Source: Erodium maritimum
Lineage: Eukaryota > Streptophyta > Magnoliopsida > Geraniales > Geraniaceae
Length of the DNA: 64,000 bases
Direction: 5' to 3'
Assembly (NCBI GenBank): GCA_963921825.1
Contig: OY997596.1
Location: 14,017,001-14,081,000, forward strand
The notes beneath the pieces were generated by a model. That model searched no databases. It was given only the letters and a program-made list of their open reading frames with translations, and was not told the origin of the DNA. How positions within the stretch are numbered: position 1 is the stretch's first letter; each line of letters starts with the position of its first letter. The position numbers and the translations under genes are program-made. Shown piece after piece: positions 43,776-55,814 of the stretch.

Positions 43776-45309
43776 TACTTCTCCTTCTTCTCGTAGCGCC
43801 TCCTTCACCCTCTCGTCGCCGACCTCTCTCGCTCTCTCCCTCAGACTCCCTCAATCTCTTCTCGCCGCCGTCTCTCCCTCTCCCTCCTCTCCACGCCCGA
43901 GCTCGCCATCTCTCTCACCCTTCTTCTTATTCTTCTTCACCTGAGCGTAGCCCGAACTCCCCGCCGTCGTCGTGCACGTCCAGAGCCGAGACGAGCTCGC
44001 TGGCGCGCTCGCCAGATCTGGGACGGGAACCGCCGCGCCTGTCCGGATCTTAAAGGAGAGAGAGCCGCGTGTTTCCGGCCGCCGTTGGTCGTCGAGCCCA
44101 CGCCGGTCTCGCCCAGATTCGAAGCGAGACGAGCTCGTCGTGCTCCACCGCTCTCACGGCTGCAACCACCGCCCTTCCGTCGTTTCTTTTCCCTACGGTG
44201 AGAATCGCGACCCCGTGAGGCCTCAGCCGATGACGTCTCCACCGGTGGTCGGTCGGATTGCTAAACCGAGCCACTTTCTCCTTTCCTTCTTCTTTTTGTT
44301 TCCCGAGCACTGTTTGGATCAGGACGTTTTGGAAACAAAAATTAAAGAAATTAAAAGAAAAGAATTTAAAACCAAAACAGATTTAACTTAAAAAGGATTC
44401 AAAATCAGGTTTTAAATAAAAAGGTTTGTTATTTACGCTAGGACGTTGAACCACCGGACTGCTAATTCGGACTTAGGACGAGATTAAAAGCGGGAACGCC
44501 GAACTGGGCACATCGGGAACCGTGCCTCGGAACAAGAGCCTCAAAATTCGTGCCTCGAGATATGTGCCTTGGGAACCGTGCACCGGGTTCCATGCTTGGG
44601 GCTCGGGTGTTCGAACCCGATTCGTCGTATAATCCCTCTTTTGGCCCGTTCGAGTTTAAAAAGGCAACTTGTTGTATTCAAATTGGCCTGTACCGGGACT
44701 GACTTTGACGTTTACCTATTAAAATCAGACGTTGACTTCGCCCGAGAAGACCGGAGGTAGGCCCGTACGTCAACAGCTAGGAGACGTAGCTGTCGGTTCT
44801 TCTTGAGGTAGGGAAAGTAGCGAATACCAGTTTAATTACGGAAAGTTACTAGTATGCATGATAGGTAATAATAAAACTGGAACGAACGTTTGTATTATAA
44901 AAATATTCGGACGAGTCTTAGGAACATGTAGGATGTGTTTCACTAGTTTAACCGATTTCAATATTCTGGGAAATTGTCGTGCTGGTAGAATGGCCATGTC
45001 GAGCCGTAGGTTGTGTGCTGATTGAAATGCCTGATCTGTTTGAGATGTATGTTGTGTGACTTAGTGTCGATAAGATTAAGAGTCAAAGCATATTATATTC
45101 GGTGTAACATGTTGTTGCTGTGTGTGGGCAAGTGTGTCGTGATTGATATGAGGTGAATCATTGGTTGTGATATGGTCGGGTGAGTGATAGACCGACGTGT
45201 CGTGTAATTGTGGTAATATTGTTGGGCTTGTGAGCCGTGTTTGATCTGTGACATTACGATGTGTGATATTATCTTTATGTGTGTTCCAATAGAATTTGTA
45301 TTCCGGTAT

Positions 45310-45444
45310 GGTACCTACACCGAGGGGGTGTGCCGGTGTGGGCTGGTACTTAGGCCGACGATGTGGTCCCACGTATGCGCGGTCCCCTGGTGTGTTATTC
45401 GGGTACGATGCCTACATCGAGGGGGTATACCGGTGTAGGACATC
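45310..45444 (+). repeat. Two hairpin-forming units in the LTR
   Basis: Unit 1 (45310-45349): GGTAC + CTACACCG, loop, CGGTGTGG + GGTAC-like return. Unit 2 (45407-45444): GATG + CCTACATCG, loop, CGGTGTAGG + A + CATC. The base pairs differ between the units but pairing is kept, partly by G-T pairs. Confidence 0.75.
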
Positions 45445-45459
45445 TAGGCCAACGGTTGT

Positions 45460-45625
45460 GATTGGGCCTACGGGTCGTATTGGGCCTATGAGTCCTATTG
45501 GGCCGACGGGTCATATTGGGCCTACGGGTCATGTTGGGCCTACGGGTCGTATTGGGCTGACGGGTCGGGCCGACGGGAAATATTGGGCCTACAGGTCGTG
45601 GTTGGGCCTACGGGTCGTGTTCTAC
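45460..45625 (+). repeat. 18-bp tandem array ATTGGGCCTACGGGTCGT
   Basis: About nine imperfect copies. Read as protein it gives a Gly-Pro-Thr-Gly pattern, which is an artefact of the 18-bp unit. Confidence 0.9.
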
Positions 45626-45960
45626 CCCGATGATCTATGGTCCTTTGGAGACATTTTCGGGCCCCCCCTGATGAGATGAGTTCCTAGGGAACGTTTCCAG
45701 TCGCCCCGACGCATGTGTCTCCTCTGGGCCGAGGGGCTGTCCGAGGTGATACGATGACTTTCTGGTATGATATGATGGAGTTCGGGGACTGCGGTACGGG
45801 ACGTGTGCTGATTGCTTTGTGTGTGATACGGTTGCTATTTGGTTTTGTTTTACTGTGTGTAAGTGGTCGTTGGAGTGTGTTGTAAGTTTGGCTATGAACC
45901 CCGGTTTGGCAGTTAATTGTGCTGTACTAGTATGCTCTAATTGGACGGTTACTCGTGGTG

Positions 45961-46011
45961 GTGAGCCGATGTTCATTAGCTTAACTACTTTTTCTACTGG
46001 GCGAAAGCTCA
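45961..46011 (+). promoter_or_regulatory. Conserved pair of hairpins in the LTR leader
   Basis: GTGAGC-CGAT-GTTCAT (45961-45976, pairing with two G-T pairs) and TGGGC-GAAA-GCTCA (45998-46011, GNRA loop, one G-T pair). The second is 271-284 nt before the LTR end. Confidence 0.65.
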
Positions 46012-46285
46012 CCCCTTACCTTGTTGTATTTCAGGTATTGAGCGGGATTTGTGCTAGCAGGACACAGCTGAGCTTGGGAGCTGGCGAGGGTCTTGTCTAG
46101 TAGGTCTAGAGACGTGCAATTGTTTTTGAACTAAACCTTGTGTACTAGTTTTATGAGCTGTTAACTCTTCCGTTTAATTTATTATCATATTTTTGAGACT
46201 TACCTATTGTAAATTGTCCTTTTATTTATTTATTTTAAACTCGCATCTCGAGTCCGGTCAAAACCGGATTTGGGGCATGACAATT

Positions 46286-46298
46286 TGGTATCAGAGCC
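46286..46298 (+). other. Primer binding site, initiator tRNA-Met type
   Basis: TGGTATCAGAGCC lies 3 bases after the LTR end. The plant tRNA-iMet 3' end pairs with TGGTATCAGAGC. It sets the element's orientation as +. Confidence 0.95.
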
Positions 46299-47327
46299 TG
46301 GTTTCAATTTGAAATGATTTTTCAAAACCTCGGACCGTACGTCAGTTAGGTGGGTAGAGTTAGGGGGCTAAAGTCGTAGTGCTCGGTGACGCAAGTCGGA
46401 ATTCTCCTATGCGTAGAGTCGAAACGACAAGAGTCTTGATTGTTAAAGTGCATTGTTTAAGTTTTACCTTACTTGATTTATGTCTTATTCTCTGTTTGTT
46501 GTACACCTGAGTGGATCCATGATGCGGATCGGTTGAGATCAAGGTTGGTTAAGGAGCGACGCTCGGACTGTTTATGACGTGTTGGTTGACTAATTGCTAA
46601 GTGGGTTGTCGCCTTGGTCGACCGTTGCTTGATTGGTGAACTTGAAATGTGGACTCGGCCGGGCGGTAAGAGTGAAATTACCGAGACCCGAGGTGTAAAG
46701 GTTGAGATAAATTGTTGTGTGCAAAAATTGTGGTTGAGTGTTGTGTGCAGGTAATGTTTGGTTGTCCCGCATAAGCGGATGGTTAACTTAATTTACAAAC
46801 GGGTCATGCCCGATTGTCTGCAGAAACTGAAGTGTATGTACCATAACGATTCGGCTATAGGGGTCACTGTAGCTGGACGTGAATGGTGGGGAAATCAAGT
46901 GGTTACAACGTAGTTCTGGGACGCCGGAACCAGGTTGTAACGACGTGATGTCAACATGAATGTTATGTTAGAAAGTGGACATGCTAAGAAATTTAAACCT
47001 AAGTTGATGTTGTGCCCTGTGTATTTGTGGTGCAATGATTGCATCGTGGAGTGGTTGACTGAGTGTAGTCTCGCTGTCTGAACTTTATGAATATGCCGCT
47101 GAGTATGAAATTGTGTGTATCCGCTGCTTGTATATATGATATGTGTGATGCGCTAGTATGCGAACTTCTCTGTTGTGTGCTATTGGGTGATTATATTATA
47201 CCGAGTATACTACTACTAGTACTGGTACTGCTGTTGTGGGCCGTGTGTGGCGCTAGTTATTCTAGGCGCGTTGTCTTTTAGAGTTAGGAAACTGAACCCG
47301 TGCGTTATCCGTACAGAGTTTTGCGAC

Positions 47328-48110
47328 ATGGCACGAACTTACGATCCGCGAATTACCAGGAGTCGGCCCGCTAGAGGCCGAGGACGATCATCGATCGCTG
47401 GGTCGGCAGGGGCGACTAGTGCCCAGGGTGCGCCCGCTGAGGGACACGAGAGGGGTGAGACAGCCCAGACGTCAGCTCTAGAGGAGCTGACCCGCACTGT
47501 TCAGAGATTGGTAGACCAGGCCGTGGCTGTGGAGCGGCGCTTTCGTGAGTTAGCCAGAGTATGAGAGGTCAGGCCGAGGCCAACCAGTTCCCTGATGCCA
47601 TCCGAGTCTCGGGATCCGAGGAGGCAGAGGACCTCGGGATTACTCCAGCCTCGGACCCATTTGAGAGGGCGCACATGTTTTCAGTGTGGGCAGTAGGGTC
47701 ACACGGTTCGAGATTGTTCGAGGGACAGACCTGATGGGAGGCAGAGTCATGGGCCCCCGCTATGTCATCAGTGCGGACGGCCTGGACACTTCACGGCTAG
47801 ATGTCCTGATCGAGTTGGGGAGATGTCGGCCCCGCGACCCCAGCAATTGCAGACTGGGCAGTCGCTTCAGTTCTAGCAGCGTCAGGCTCAAACGCAGAGA
47901 GCTCTGTGGCAGGCCGCGAACGCGCCAGCGCCAAGGCAGCGAGCAGCACAGCAGGTGGCACTTCCACCACCTCCGAGAGGTGGACCCCCGGCACGGCAGG
48001 GTCGGGTGTATGCTGTCGCCGATTCACGAGCAGAGAGACATGATTACGATCATGGGATCGCTCAGGGTTTCGAGCACGTTTTGGATTAGAGGACATCGCG
48101 GAGCATGTGG
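47328..48110 (+). pseudogene. Tekay-like gag, internally deleted
   Basis: It starts MARTYDPRITRSRPARGRGR. After LEELTRTVQRL it jumps to LVDQAVAVERRFRELAR, so the capsid core is deleted. Two zinc knuckles follow: CFQCGQ-stop-GHTVRDC (47676-47717, TAG at 47694-47696) and CHQCGRPGHFTARC (about 47764-47805). A GRVYAVADSRAE segment marks the start of the gag-protease linker. Stops after residue 78 and inside the first knuckle disable it. Confidence 0.85.
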
Positions 48111-48299
48111 CTAGCGACACTCCGGGTTTGGTTTTTGTTTGACCTTAGAGACGTACCTTCGGTTTTAAGACTTGGTTTTGACTCGTTTTGGTTTTTGTTG
48201 CGAGTAATTATTGGAACGACTTTTGAGCGTTTGCATCGTTTAAGTCGCTAATCTGTTATTTCTTAGTTCGCACCTGAGTTCAACCAAGTACGAATGTTC

Positions 48300-49200
48300 G
48301 AACGAAATTTAGAGTTGTGCACATTGGCACGCTAGCTGGGGGTGCAGTGGTTTGAGCTAGTGTCAGTCGTGAGTGAGGAAGCAGAGTAACAGACCGTCCA
48401 TCGCCGGTAGCATAGCGGCGGTCCGGCATTCGGCCTCCCCTCAGGTCTCGTCTGGCTGCTCGCTTGGCAAGCCGCGGGCCCACTGCTCCTCGAACAATAT
48501 AGGGCTAGATGGCCCGGCTGTCTGCACAGGTGACACAACTACTCTAACGAGGCAGGTCCAACGGATTCCACTGACTCGACCTGTCTCACCCCGCCAGACT
48601 ATGTCTGTGGTCGGAAGGATCCTGAGGTCCTCTGCCTCCTCCGGTCGCGGACCTCAGACGGTCTCAAGAAGCCACTTGGTCTCTGCCTACTCTCCCGGCC
48701 CTGACGGTCTCCCGGAAGTGTCGCTCCACTGCCAGTGCCTGGTCCACCAGCTCTGTGTACACCTGAGTCCTCAGGGCTGTGACTCGGTCCACAATCGAGG
48801 GATTGAGCCCCCCCTCAAATCGCCTTCATCGGCGCGCCTCAGTCTGCACCAGCTCTGGTGCAAAGCGGGATAGTGAGGTGAACCTCGCCTCATACTCCGA
48901 CACCGTCATCCCACTCTGACACAGCTCCAGGAACTGCTGGTGTCTATCCTCTCGGGCTGACCCCGGAAAGTACTGCTCCAGGAACTGCTGGTGTCTATCC
49001 TCTCGGGCTGACCCCGGAAAGTACTGCTCCAGGAACGCCTCTCCGAACAGCTGAAAGTCATCCCCAACTATGTGCTCCTCACGCTGCCACCAGTGGCAAG
49101 CATCATCCTTCAGCTGGAAAGCTGCAAAGGAGACCCTCATGTGACTATCCACGATCCCTGAAGTGTCCAGGATTCGGGTAATCTGCTCCAGTCATCTCTC
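48300..49200 (-). pseudogene. Tekay-like gag core and zinc knuckle, with tandem duplication
   Basis: The - strand translation contains MRVSFAAFQLKDDACHWWQR, EAFLEQYFPGSAREDRHQQ, MTVSEYEARFTSLSRFAPEL, and then CHLCRQPGHLALYC, a CX2CX4HX4C zinc knuckle. This is the part of gag missing in the left copy. FLEQYFPGSAREDRHQQ appears twice because of a 51-bp tandem duplication (48924-48974, 48975-49025). Frameshifts lie between the core and the knuckle. Confidence 0.85.
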
Positions 49201-49696
49201 TGCCGCATCGGGGTCTGGCTCCCCGGAAAAGGTAGGCGTACCCAGCCTAAGAAAGTCTCTCAGTGCCTGGGCTGTGTAGCCATCAGCCTGACTAGGCCTC
49301 ACACAGAAATGTCTAAATTGCCCCTTTAGCCCCTTTCCTCTTTAGGCCCAAAAATGGGGGCAAATGGGTTTTTCCCCATCCCTTTCTTCTCCTCCAAGAC
49401 TCATGGACATGTATCCATGTGGGGTCCACCTCCACTCACAATTATCCCAGCCCAATTAAATTAATCCGAAAAGATCCCTAATTCGACCCCGTTTGACTCG
49501 AGTTTGACTTTTTCGCTAAAGTACTCATTTGAAAGCAAATGACCCAAATAAGCTAACCGTAACGACGACTAAGCTTTTTGGGTCCCGGAAAGGTCCTAAA
49601 AGACTCCCTGAGTCATCGGTTGACTTTTCCAGCGGAAAGTCAACTTTCCCCAAATTTCACCGGTTCGACCGGTGTTGATCGAGGGCGGTTCTTACA
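48300..49696 (-). mobile_element. Tekay-like element, right copy, inverted: gag joined to a truncated LTR
   Basis: On the - strand it starts with an LTR beginning (complement of GGGCGGTTCTTACA, ending at 49696), but only about 370 bp of LTR are kept (49327-49696). Gag follows at once (48300-49326). The rest of the LTR, the primer site and the gag start were deleted together. The copy lies head-on to the + copy, with about 185 bp of unassigned DNA between. Confidence 0.8.
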
Positions 49697-49915
49697 ATTA
49701 TACTCATTCGCAAAGTTCGTACTGTAGAGAGTAAACTGGTTTTAGGTGAATGGTTATAAAAGGTTGAATACTAGAGATACATGTGGTCATGGGAAGATGA
49801 TAAGGTTCGTGAATTTATTTTCATTCTCAGCCAGGTCTGGGTTATACCTGGAATTTGGGACAAACACAAACTCGTCTGAAAAAAATTGCCAAAGGGTTTG
49901 TACTCGGCTTCTACT

Positions 49916-50149
49916 TATGAGCTTTTAATAAAGGGGGGGGGGGGGCGACTGACTCATCGAGTTGGGCTCGGGTTCCATGGATTAAGGACGTACCCCTAAG
50001 CTATGTACCTTCGTGTGGCTATTTGTGCATTATGAGCTTTTAATATGGGGGGGAGGGGGCGGGGCGACTGACTCATCGAGTTGGGCTCGGGTTCCATGGA
50101 TTAAGGGCGTACCCCTAAGTTATGTACCTTCGTGTGGCTATTGGTGCAT
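49916..50149 (+). repeat. Tandem duplication of about 115 bp with G-runs
   Basis: Copies 49916-50030 and 50031-50149 begin TATGAGCTTTTAATA, carry a G run (11-12 G, or GGGGGGGAGGGGGCGGGG), and then CGACTGACTCATCGAGTTGG and TACCTTCGTGTGGCTATT. They are almost identical apart from the G run. The stretch 49697-49915 before it has no recognised feature. Confidence 0.9.
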
Positions 50150-50157
50150 AATGCGGT

Positions 50158-50530
50158 ACCCACTCTATCTATTTTGGAAGCTCGAGGTTGATATAGATCT
50201 TTGTTTGCGATGAAATGCTACTTTTTCAAGTGTAGATTTGAGGATCAAAATCACATTTTCCTCTATTACGACTACACTTGGGTTTTATGGGGGAGGACCT
50301 ATGCTTGGTGTGGTAATGTATGGCCTCACAAGAGTGGCGGAGGGGTTGGGTGGTAGTAGGCTATGCTACTTTTTGGAGTTCGTGGATCTGTAGGAATAAT
50401 GTGCCTTACTGAGCTATAGTTGATATTTTGCATACAGTGTTACTCGGTCTACAACACCATTTTTTTTATGAGGAATCTCGTAGGTCTATTGAGGTTGGGT
50501 GTTGAGTGGGTGATGAGTGGAGATGACTAA
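50158..50530 (+). mobile_element. LINE ORF2 C-terminal fragment (zf-RVT)
   Basis: A + strand frame gives CYFFKCRFEDQNHIFLYYDY followed by TWVLWGRTYAW, which fits the zf-RVT pattern of plant L1 ORF2 (Cys..Cys..HLFF.C..S..VW). A later part resembles the tail after that domain. Stops are present and neither element end is seen. Confidence 0.6.
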
Positions 50531-50532
50531 AT

Positions 50533-52029
50533 GTCAAAACCCTCTTTTTAGGACACGATCATCAAGCAATATATGTAATAGTTAAGTACCGGTTGATCCC
50601 GCAGGGAGTAGAGATGTCACTAGTATTTTGCTAAAACTTGGAGATATGGGTTGTTACTTCCGGATCCCCGAGAGATAAAATAAAGGGAAGAAAGTAAAAG
50701 TTGTTTTAAAGTTTATGTAGAAAGTATAATATGTACACGCTACCACCTAAGAAAAATAGTTATCGATTCATGCAAAGAGTCGGTCACTAGTACAAGTAAA
50801 CATGATTTTTAATTAATGTAAGTTTTGGTTAACGATGTGTAAAAACAATAATGTTTTCCTTATGGTCTTAGAACACTTAAGTTCCTATGTATGCGGTATT
50901 AAAAAATCAACCACATACTACTCACAGGGAGAGGGCACAAGGCCATTGCCTAAACCGATATGCAAACCAGGAAAGCAATAAAATAGGGTGTAATTCTATG
51001 ATCTTAAGTGAAGCTTGATCAATCCTTGAACGAGAGATAACAAAAATAAACGCATATCACTCTCGCTTCCAACTACCACAAGTAGAGATAGCTACACACT
51101 CGACGAATATACTCAATTACGCCTAGTTCACGTCTTAATTCCCAAATGCTATCAAAAAAGACGAACACTGAAAATAAAGTAGAACTAAATAGATTATCGA
51201 ATAACGATACTCTAGTACTACACAAGCATGAGTGGACTCTAAATAAATTGTCGAATCTACTTAGCTACGCCTAGTTCACTTCTTGAAAACCAAACACCAC
51301 CGATCAAGATGAGTTTGGTAATAAAGTAGAATTACATAGAGTAACGAATCATGAAACTCTGGTAATACGCAAGCGTAAGTAAACTCTAAAATAGTCAACG
51401 AATCTACTTAGCTACGCCTAGTTCAATCATCCTAACTACCGAATGTCAATGATAAATATGGTCACCGATAATTAAGGCGAACTACATAGAACATCGAATC
51501 ACGATATTTAGGTAATACACAAGCGTAAGTAAATTCTATACAAGTGAAATCTCGTCTCAAACTAGATCCAACCCTGGATCGCTCCAAATATCAATCTACA
51601 TAGAGCACAAAACAATTAAGAAAAATCCCCTAATCGTTCAGTCGACTTGAAACACACAAGAGAATCAAGAAAACACATCCTAACGTTTTTCTATCTCGTC
51701 AATAGGAAATCAAGATATGTTAATGTCAAAAATCCTAGATAAGTTCACTAAATGGGTAAAGTTTGGATTTTTACCAACTCTAACCTAGAACTTGATATAC
51801 ATCCAAGAGATCAAATAGCTAGTACAAGAAATTGGGTTCAAAAACATGAAAATCTGAACAGAAAGTAAGAGAGTCATGGCTTATCATCGAGTAGATTAAA
51901 TATAGATGAATACCTATACAATCAATTTGATGCTAATTAGTCTCAAAAACCCAAATCATGCAATTAACACCACCAACATCAAATTAACCACAAAATCATG
52001 CATTAAGATTAGCTTATTCATACAAATGA
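50533..52029 (-). repeat. LTR-like block with three approximately 145-bp repeats
   Basis: The left edge reads TGTCAAAACCCTC, then GTACCGGTTGATCCCGCAGG, a word like GTACCGGTCGTCAAG in the Athila LTR at 7191-8429. So this is probably a related LTR on the - strand. Inside, three imperfect copies share CTTAGCTACGCCTAGTTCA (about 51110, 51255, 51400) and AATAAAGTAGAA-like blocks. The right edge is where the Tekay-like LTR starts (52030). No primer site or coding part was found. Confidence 0.5.
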
Positions 52030-52570
52030 TGTAAGAACCGCCCCCAGTCGATCCCGGTCGGACCGGTGATTTCTAGCAAAATTTGACTTTCGGCCGGAAA
52101 AATCAACCGATGACTCCGGAAGTCATTCAACACCTTTACGGGGACCAAAAATCTTAGCCGTCATCACGGTTAGCTTAGTTGGGTCATTTCCTTTAATTTG
52201 ACTGTAATATTGTAACGGTCAACTTTTGGTCAAACCCGAGCTTTTTATCGACTTTTTCCGATTTATTTTGGACTACTGGAATTTTATTAAAAGAAAGTGG
52301 CTCCCACAATGCCACACGGTATTAGAGACTTGGATGAGAAGAAAATGAGCTTAAATGACCTTTTACCCCTCCTTAAAGCCCTTAACTGGATAGAACTTGA
52401 GAGTGCTTTTGGTCATTTAGCATTCTAGGTCATTTAAGGCAATTGGTTGATACAACTCAGCCATTTACTCATTGTTGCAGCTGAGTATTGCTAGAGGGAG
52501 AGAAAGGGAGAAGCAACTTGGCTTGAGCAAGAAGAAAGAGAGAAAAGGGAGGAGTTTTAGCTCATCTTTT

Positions 52571-54258
52571 TGTTAGTCTTAGTGCCCGTAGTTCAATCCT
52601 AAATGTCCAAATGTATATATCATCGTTAGCAATAAAATTAAAGCGGCTTTATATTACTTATGTGTTGGAGTAATATATCGATGTGTGCTCTGATCTATGC
52701 CCACCATGCGAATAGAACCATAGATCGAGATAGATCACACTCGATGGGTCCCTAGTCAACAAAGCTTCACTAGAAGCGACTAGTATGAAAGATGGCTCTT
52801 TATGGCTTACGTTCTGTTAGTCATTGGAATGGGATTCCGGAGTCTGATCATAGATATCATGTGGGACATGATATTGGACGACCCGCCCTGAATATGTGCC
52901 ATAGATTAAGTCATGAACATATTCAGTGTTGTAGCTTGTCATGTATCCTTAGACCAAGGAGTCTTTGTGATCGCTATGTAGTCAACAACTGAGTTTGACC
53001 TGAGCCTAACGTTGTCCGTAACAGGGCTTCCATAACGGCCAGGATTGGCTTGGGGACGGGCTACATGAGTGACAAGAAAGACGGCTAAGGGATTTATCCC
53101 TCATACTAAGGTATGGGAAAGATATCGGTTCTCGGCCACTTGATCGAGAGTGACTGGAAGAATAGCATGGCCATGCACATGATACTGGGTATCATATCTT
53201 CAGTCATCTCACATATCAAGGAACGGTGATTGAGAATAATAAGGATGACGGCTCTATGCCTTATCTCAATCAGGATATCGGAGATAAAAGGATAATGACA
53301 GGGACGACGGAAAGGTTAGAATCGACAGGGTCGATTCGTTATGTAGTGTCAGGCAATACTAAAGTCTCGTTAGTTGCCACTTAAATAGGATCAAGTAAAA
53401 TGGGATTTTACGTTGATCTATTGACATGCATAAACCTAAGGGTCACACCGGAGGATGAAACTCATTGACACATTTATGGAGAATGGCCAAAAGGGAGTTG
53501 TCTCGGGACATGACCAAAACTGGGTTTTGGGTCATGTGCCCGTACGTGAATAGGACTTTACGGATCGAGACAAGGCTTGGAGTCTTGGGATTGATCGCGT
53601 CGGATAATGTTGGACATTTCCGGTATGGAAGGCTTGGAGGCGATGAGCGAATCACGGGACCTCGTTAGAAATGGCCACGGGCCATGTTCCAAGAGGCCCA
53701 TGAAAGGCCCATGCAACCAAGGCCCATAGAACTAATTAATCAAGTCTTGATTAATTAGTACTAAGTAAGCAAGACAAGGATTAAGGTGTTGGTGATTCAC
53801 CACCTAACCCAATCTTGTCTTGCCATACTTTGTCCTATTTACACCTTACTTGACACCATACTTGTCCCATGCCTTTAGTTGGACAAGTATGGGTTTTGTT
53901 ATGTTTAAGTCATCTTTTTTCAACATAACAAATACAAGACAAGAATAGGAAACACATTTTCTCTCCCTCTTCCATGGCCATTTCGGGTTTGGCTAGTTTC
54001 CTCCTCCATTTTTGTGTTCTTGAGTCCTCAAAGAGAAGAACTACGTGGCTTTGATTCCCATGTGGATACGTAGGCGTCTTGGAGACTCAAGCCAATCATT
54101 CGTTAACCGGTGTTCTTGTTTTGGTAAGAACTAGTGCTGAATTTTTCTCTTGTTAATCCATTCTTTGTTAGTTGTTTCATGGTTCTAATTGTCTCTTGGT
54201 TTTCATTGATTTTCCGCTGCGAGTTGGTTCATCTCCAACCTTACCTCGAGACCCAACA
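52571..54258 (+). repeat. 5' LTR of Copia C
   Basis: 1688 bp, TGTTAGTCTTAG...CGAGACCCAACA. The short open frames inside have no known motif and recur identically in the 3' LTR. Confidence 0.97.
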
Positions 54259-54271
54259 GTGGTATCAGAGC

Positions 54272-55814
54272 CGTGCTACCTTCGGGATTCACAAGACAGT
54301 GTTCAAAGTTTCGGTTTTGCTTGAAAGTTTCGTTTTTGGCATGTTATTTTGCTAAATTGTTTGATAACATGTTTTAAATTATTGTTTATGGATTTAATGC
54401 ATGTAAAATGAATTTTTGAAAATCTTTTCAAATCTGGAAATTTTGAAAAAAATTTGATTTTTCGGGTCTCGGGAGCGGGACTCTCGGGGAGCCGAAACCG
54501 GGACCGAACGGGGCTCCGTTGGACGGAGCTAGGCCAAGCATGACCATTAGATGGTTGATATGCCAAGGCTAAACCGTTTTGTTAGTTATGACGAGTTTGG
54601 AACCGTCATGATGAACTCGAAGATCAAATGTTCAAAAGTTTCATTTTTGAACGGTTTCGATAAACCGAGCATCAAAAAATTTCGAAACTTGGCTATTAAT
54701 TAAAACCGGAAAATCACATGATGTTTGATAACATGCTTGTTTGATAACACGATGTGTGATGTGATGTTGGCATTGTGTACATAATAGCCCCGAGCTCGAT
54801 TTAATTATTTATCGCTTTTCACGGCCTGCGAGCCGTTAGAGTTAGCGTGTAATTATTCTTTCAAGGTGTGGTCGTCGAACCACTTGTTTGTAATATTTAT
54901 TTATTCCCGACCTGCGAGTCGTGTATTAAATTGTAATATTTTACTCAAGACGAAGAAAGGGCGAAAAGGTCATTTGGTGGCTTTTCGGGTGTTGGCATCG
55001 GCTTGGAGTCGGTGGAGCTCAAGAAGCTAGTGGGAGTTAGTTTAGGGGGCTATTATGTGCACATTTATCGCTTTATGCTTGGTTTAGTTTATGCATGATT
55101 AATTCTATGTGTTTTAGAATAGCATGCTTAACTTTATTTACCGAGCATATCACCTCACATGCAAAGATAAAATTGGAATTTTAATCCTTGTGTGTGAACC
55201 CTTAGAACCGTCATTGCATTGGATGTAGTTGACGGGTTCAAAGGAAGAATTACATTGGATGTAATTTGAGGCATCATTGCATTTGGAATGTAGTTGATGT
55301 GCTCATCGCATCTAGGATGTGCCAAAGTTTTGAACACAACTGGACAAGTAAAAGCGGGTCATGTCCGATACCTCCCAATAATCAACACCTTACTACCTCC
55401 CCGTCCTATGGGTGTCGTGCGCATTAGCGGAGCATCCATGGGGAAGCGGGGTAGTAGGTTTGGACGACATATGTGGGTGTCGTGCGCATTAGCGGAGCAC
55501 CTACATAGTGACGAGCCATAGTTGAAAATTGGTGGACCCGACTACGATTCTCGGCCTGAGGTTGAGCTAGGGTAAAAGATAGGGTAAGTCGTGTACATAA
55601 GTACATACCCTAGCCAAGAGTCACATTGGATGTGATTGGATGGAGTCCTACCTACATAGCTCGATTAAGTGGTGAGCATTAGTTCAGCTTAATCGAGTGA
55701 ATCAAGGATCTTGGTTTCAGATTCTAAAGGTTTAGAATTGATTGTTGGTGTTTAAGCTTGATCTTCATAAAATTTATTCAGTTTACTGATTGAATTTTAT
55801 CTGTTGTAGATCAA
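54272..55814 (+). other. Copia C leader, non-coding
   Basis: About 1.5 kb between primer site and gag with no open frame of note. It holds repeated ATTGCATTGGATGTAGTTGA-like words (55205-55320) and a 25-base direct repeat TGGGTGTCGTGCGCATTAGC... at about 55409 and 55474. Confidence 0.6.

Larger units (their letters stand above)
43496..46282 (+). repeat. 5' LTR of the left Tekay-like copy
   Basis: It starts TGTAAGACCGCTCCGG and ends GGGGCATGACA; 2787 bp. It contains a TATA box, a telo-box palindrome, a CT/CCG-rich leader (43790-44240), a repeated CCGTGCCTCGG-like module (44490-44630), hairpin units (45310-45444), an 18-bp array (45460-45625) and the GNRA hairpin (45998-46011). Confidence 0.85.
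43496..48115 (+). mobile_element. Tekay-like element, left copy: LTR, PBS, leader and truncated gag
   Basis: 5' LTR 43496-46282, primer site 46286-46298, about 1 kb of leader, and a broken gag (47328-48110). Protease, RT, integrase and the 3' LTR are missing. The element stops near 48115 and is followed by a second copy on the opposite strand. The base sequence before it is TCTTT, with no matching duplication after 49696. Confidence 0.85.

Noticed and set aside
45296..45679. Open frame with a collagen-like Gly-Pro-Thr-Gly repeat
   Set aside because: It is the translation of an 18-bp non-coding LTR repeat; other frames are also open because the unit is a multiple of three.
52792..52992. Open frames in the Copia C LTR repeated at 59565
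   Set aside because: The exact recurrence is due to the two LTRs; no protein motif supports coding.
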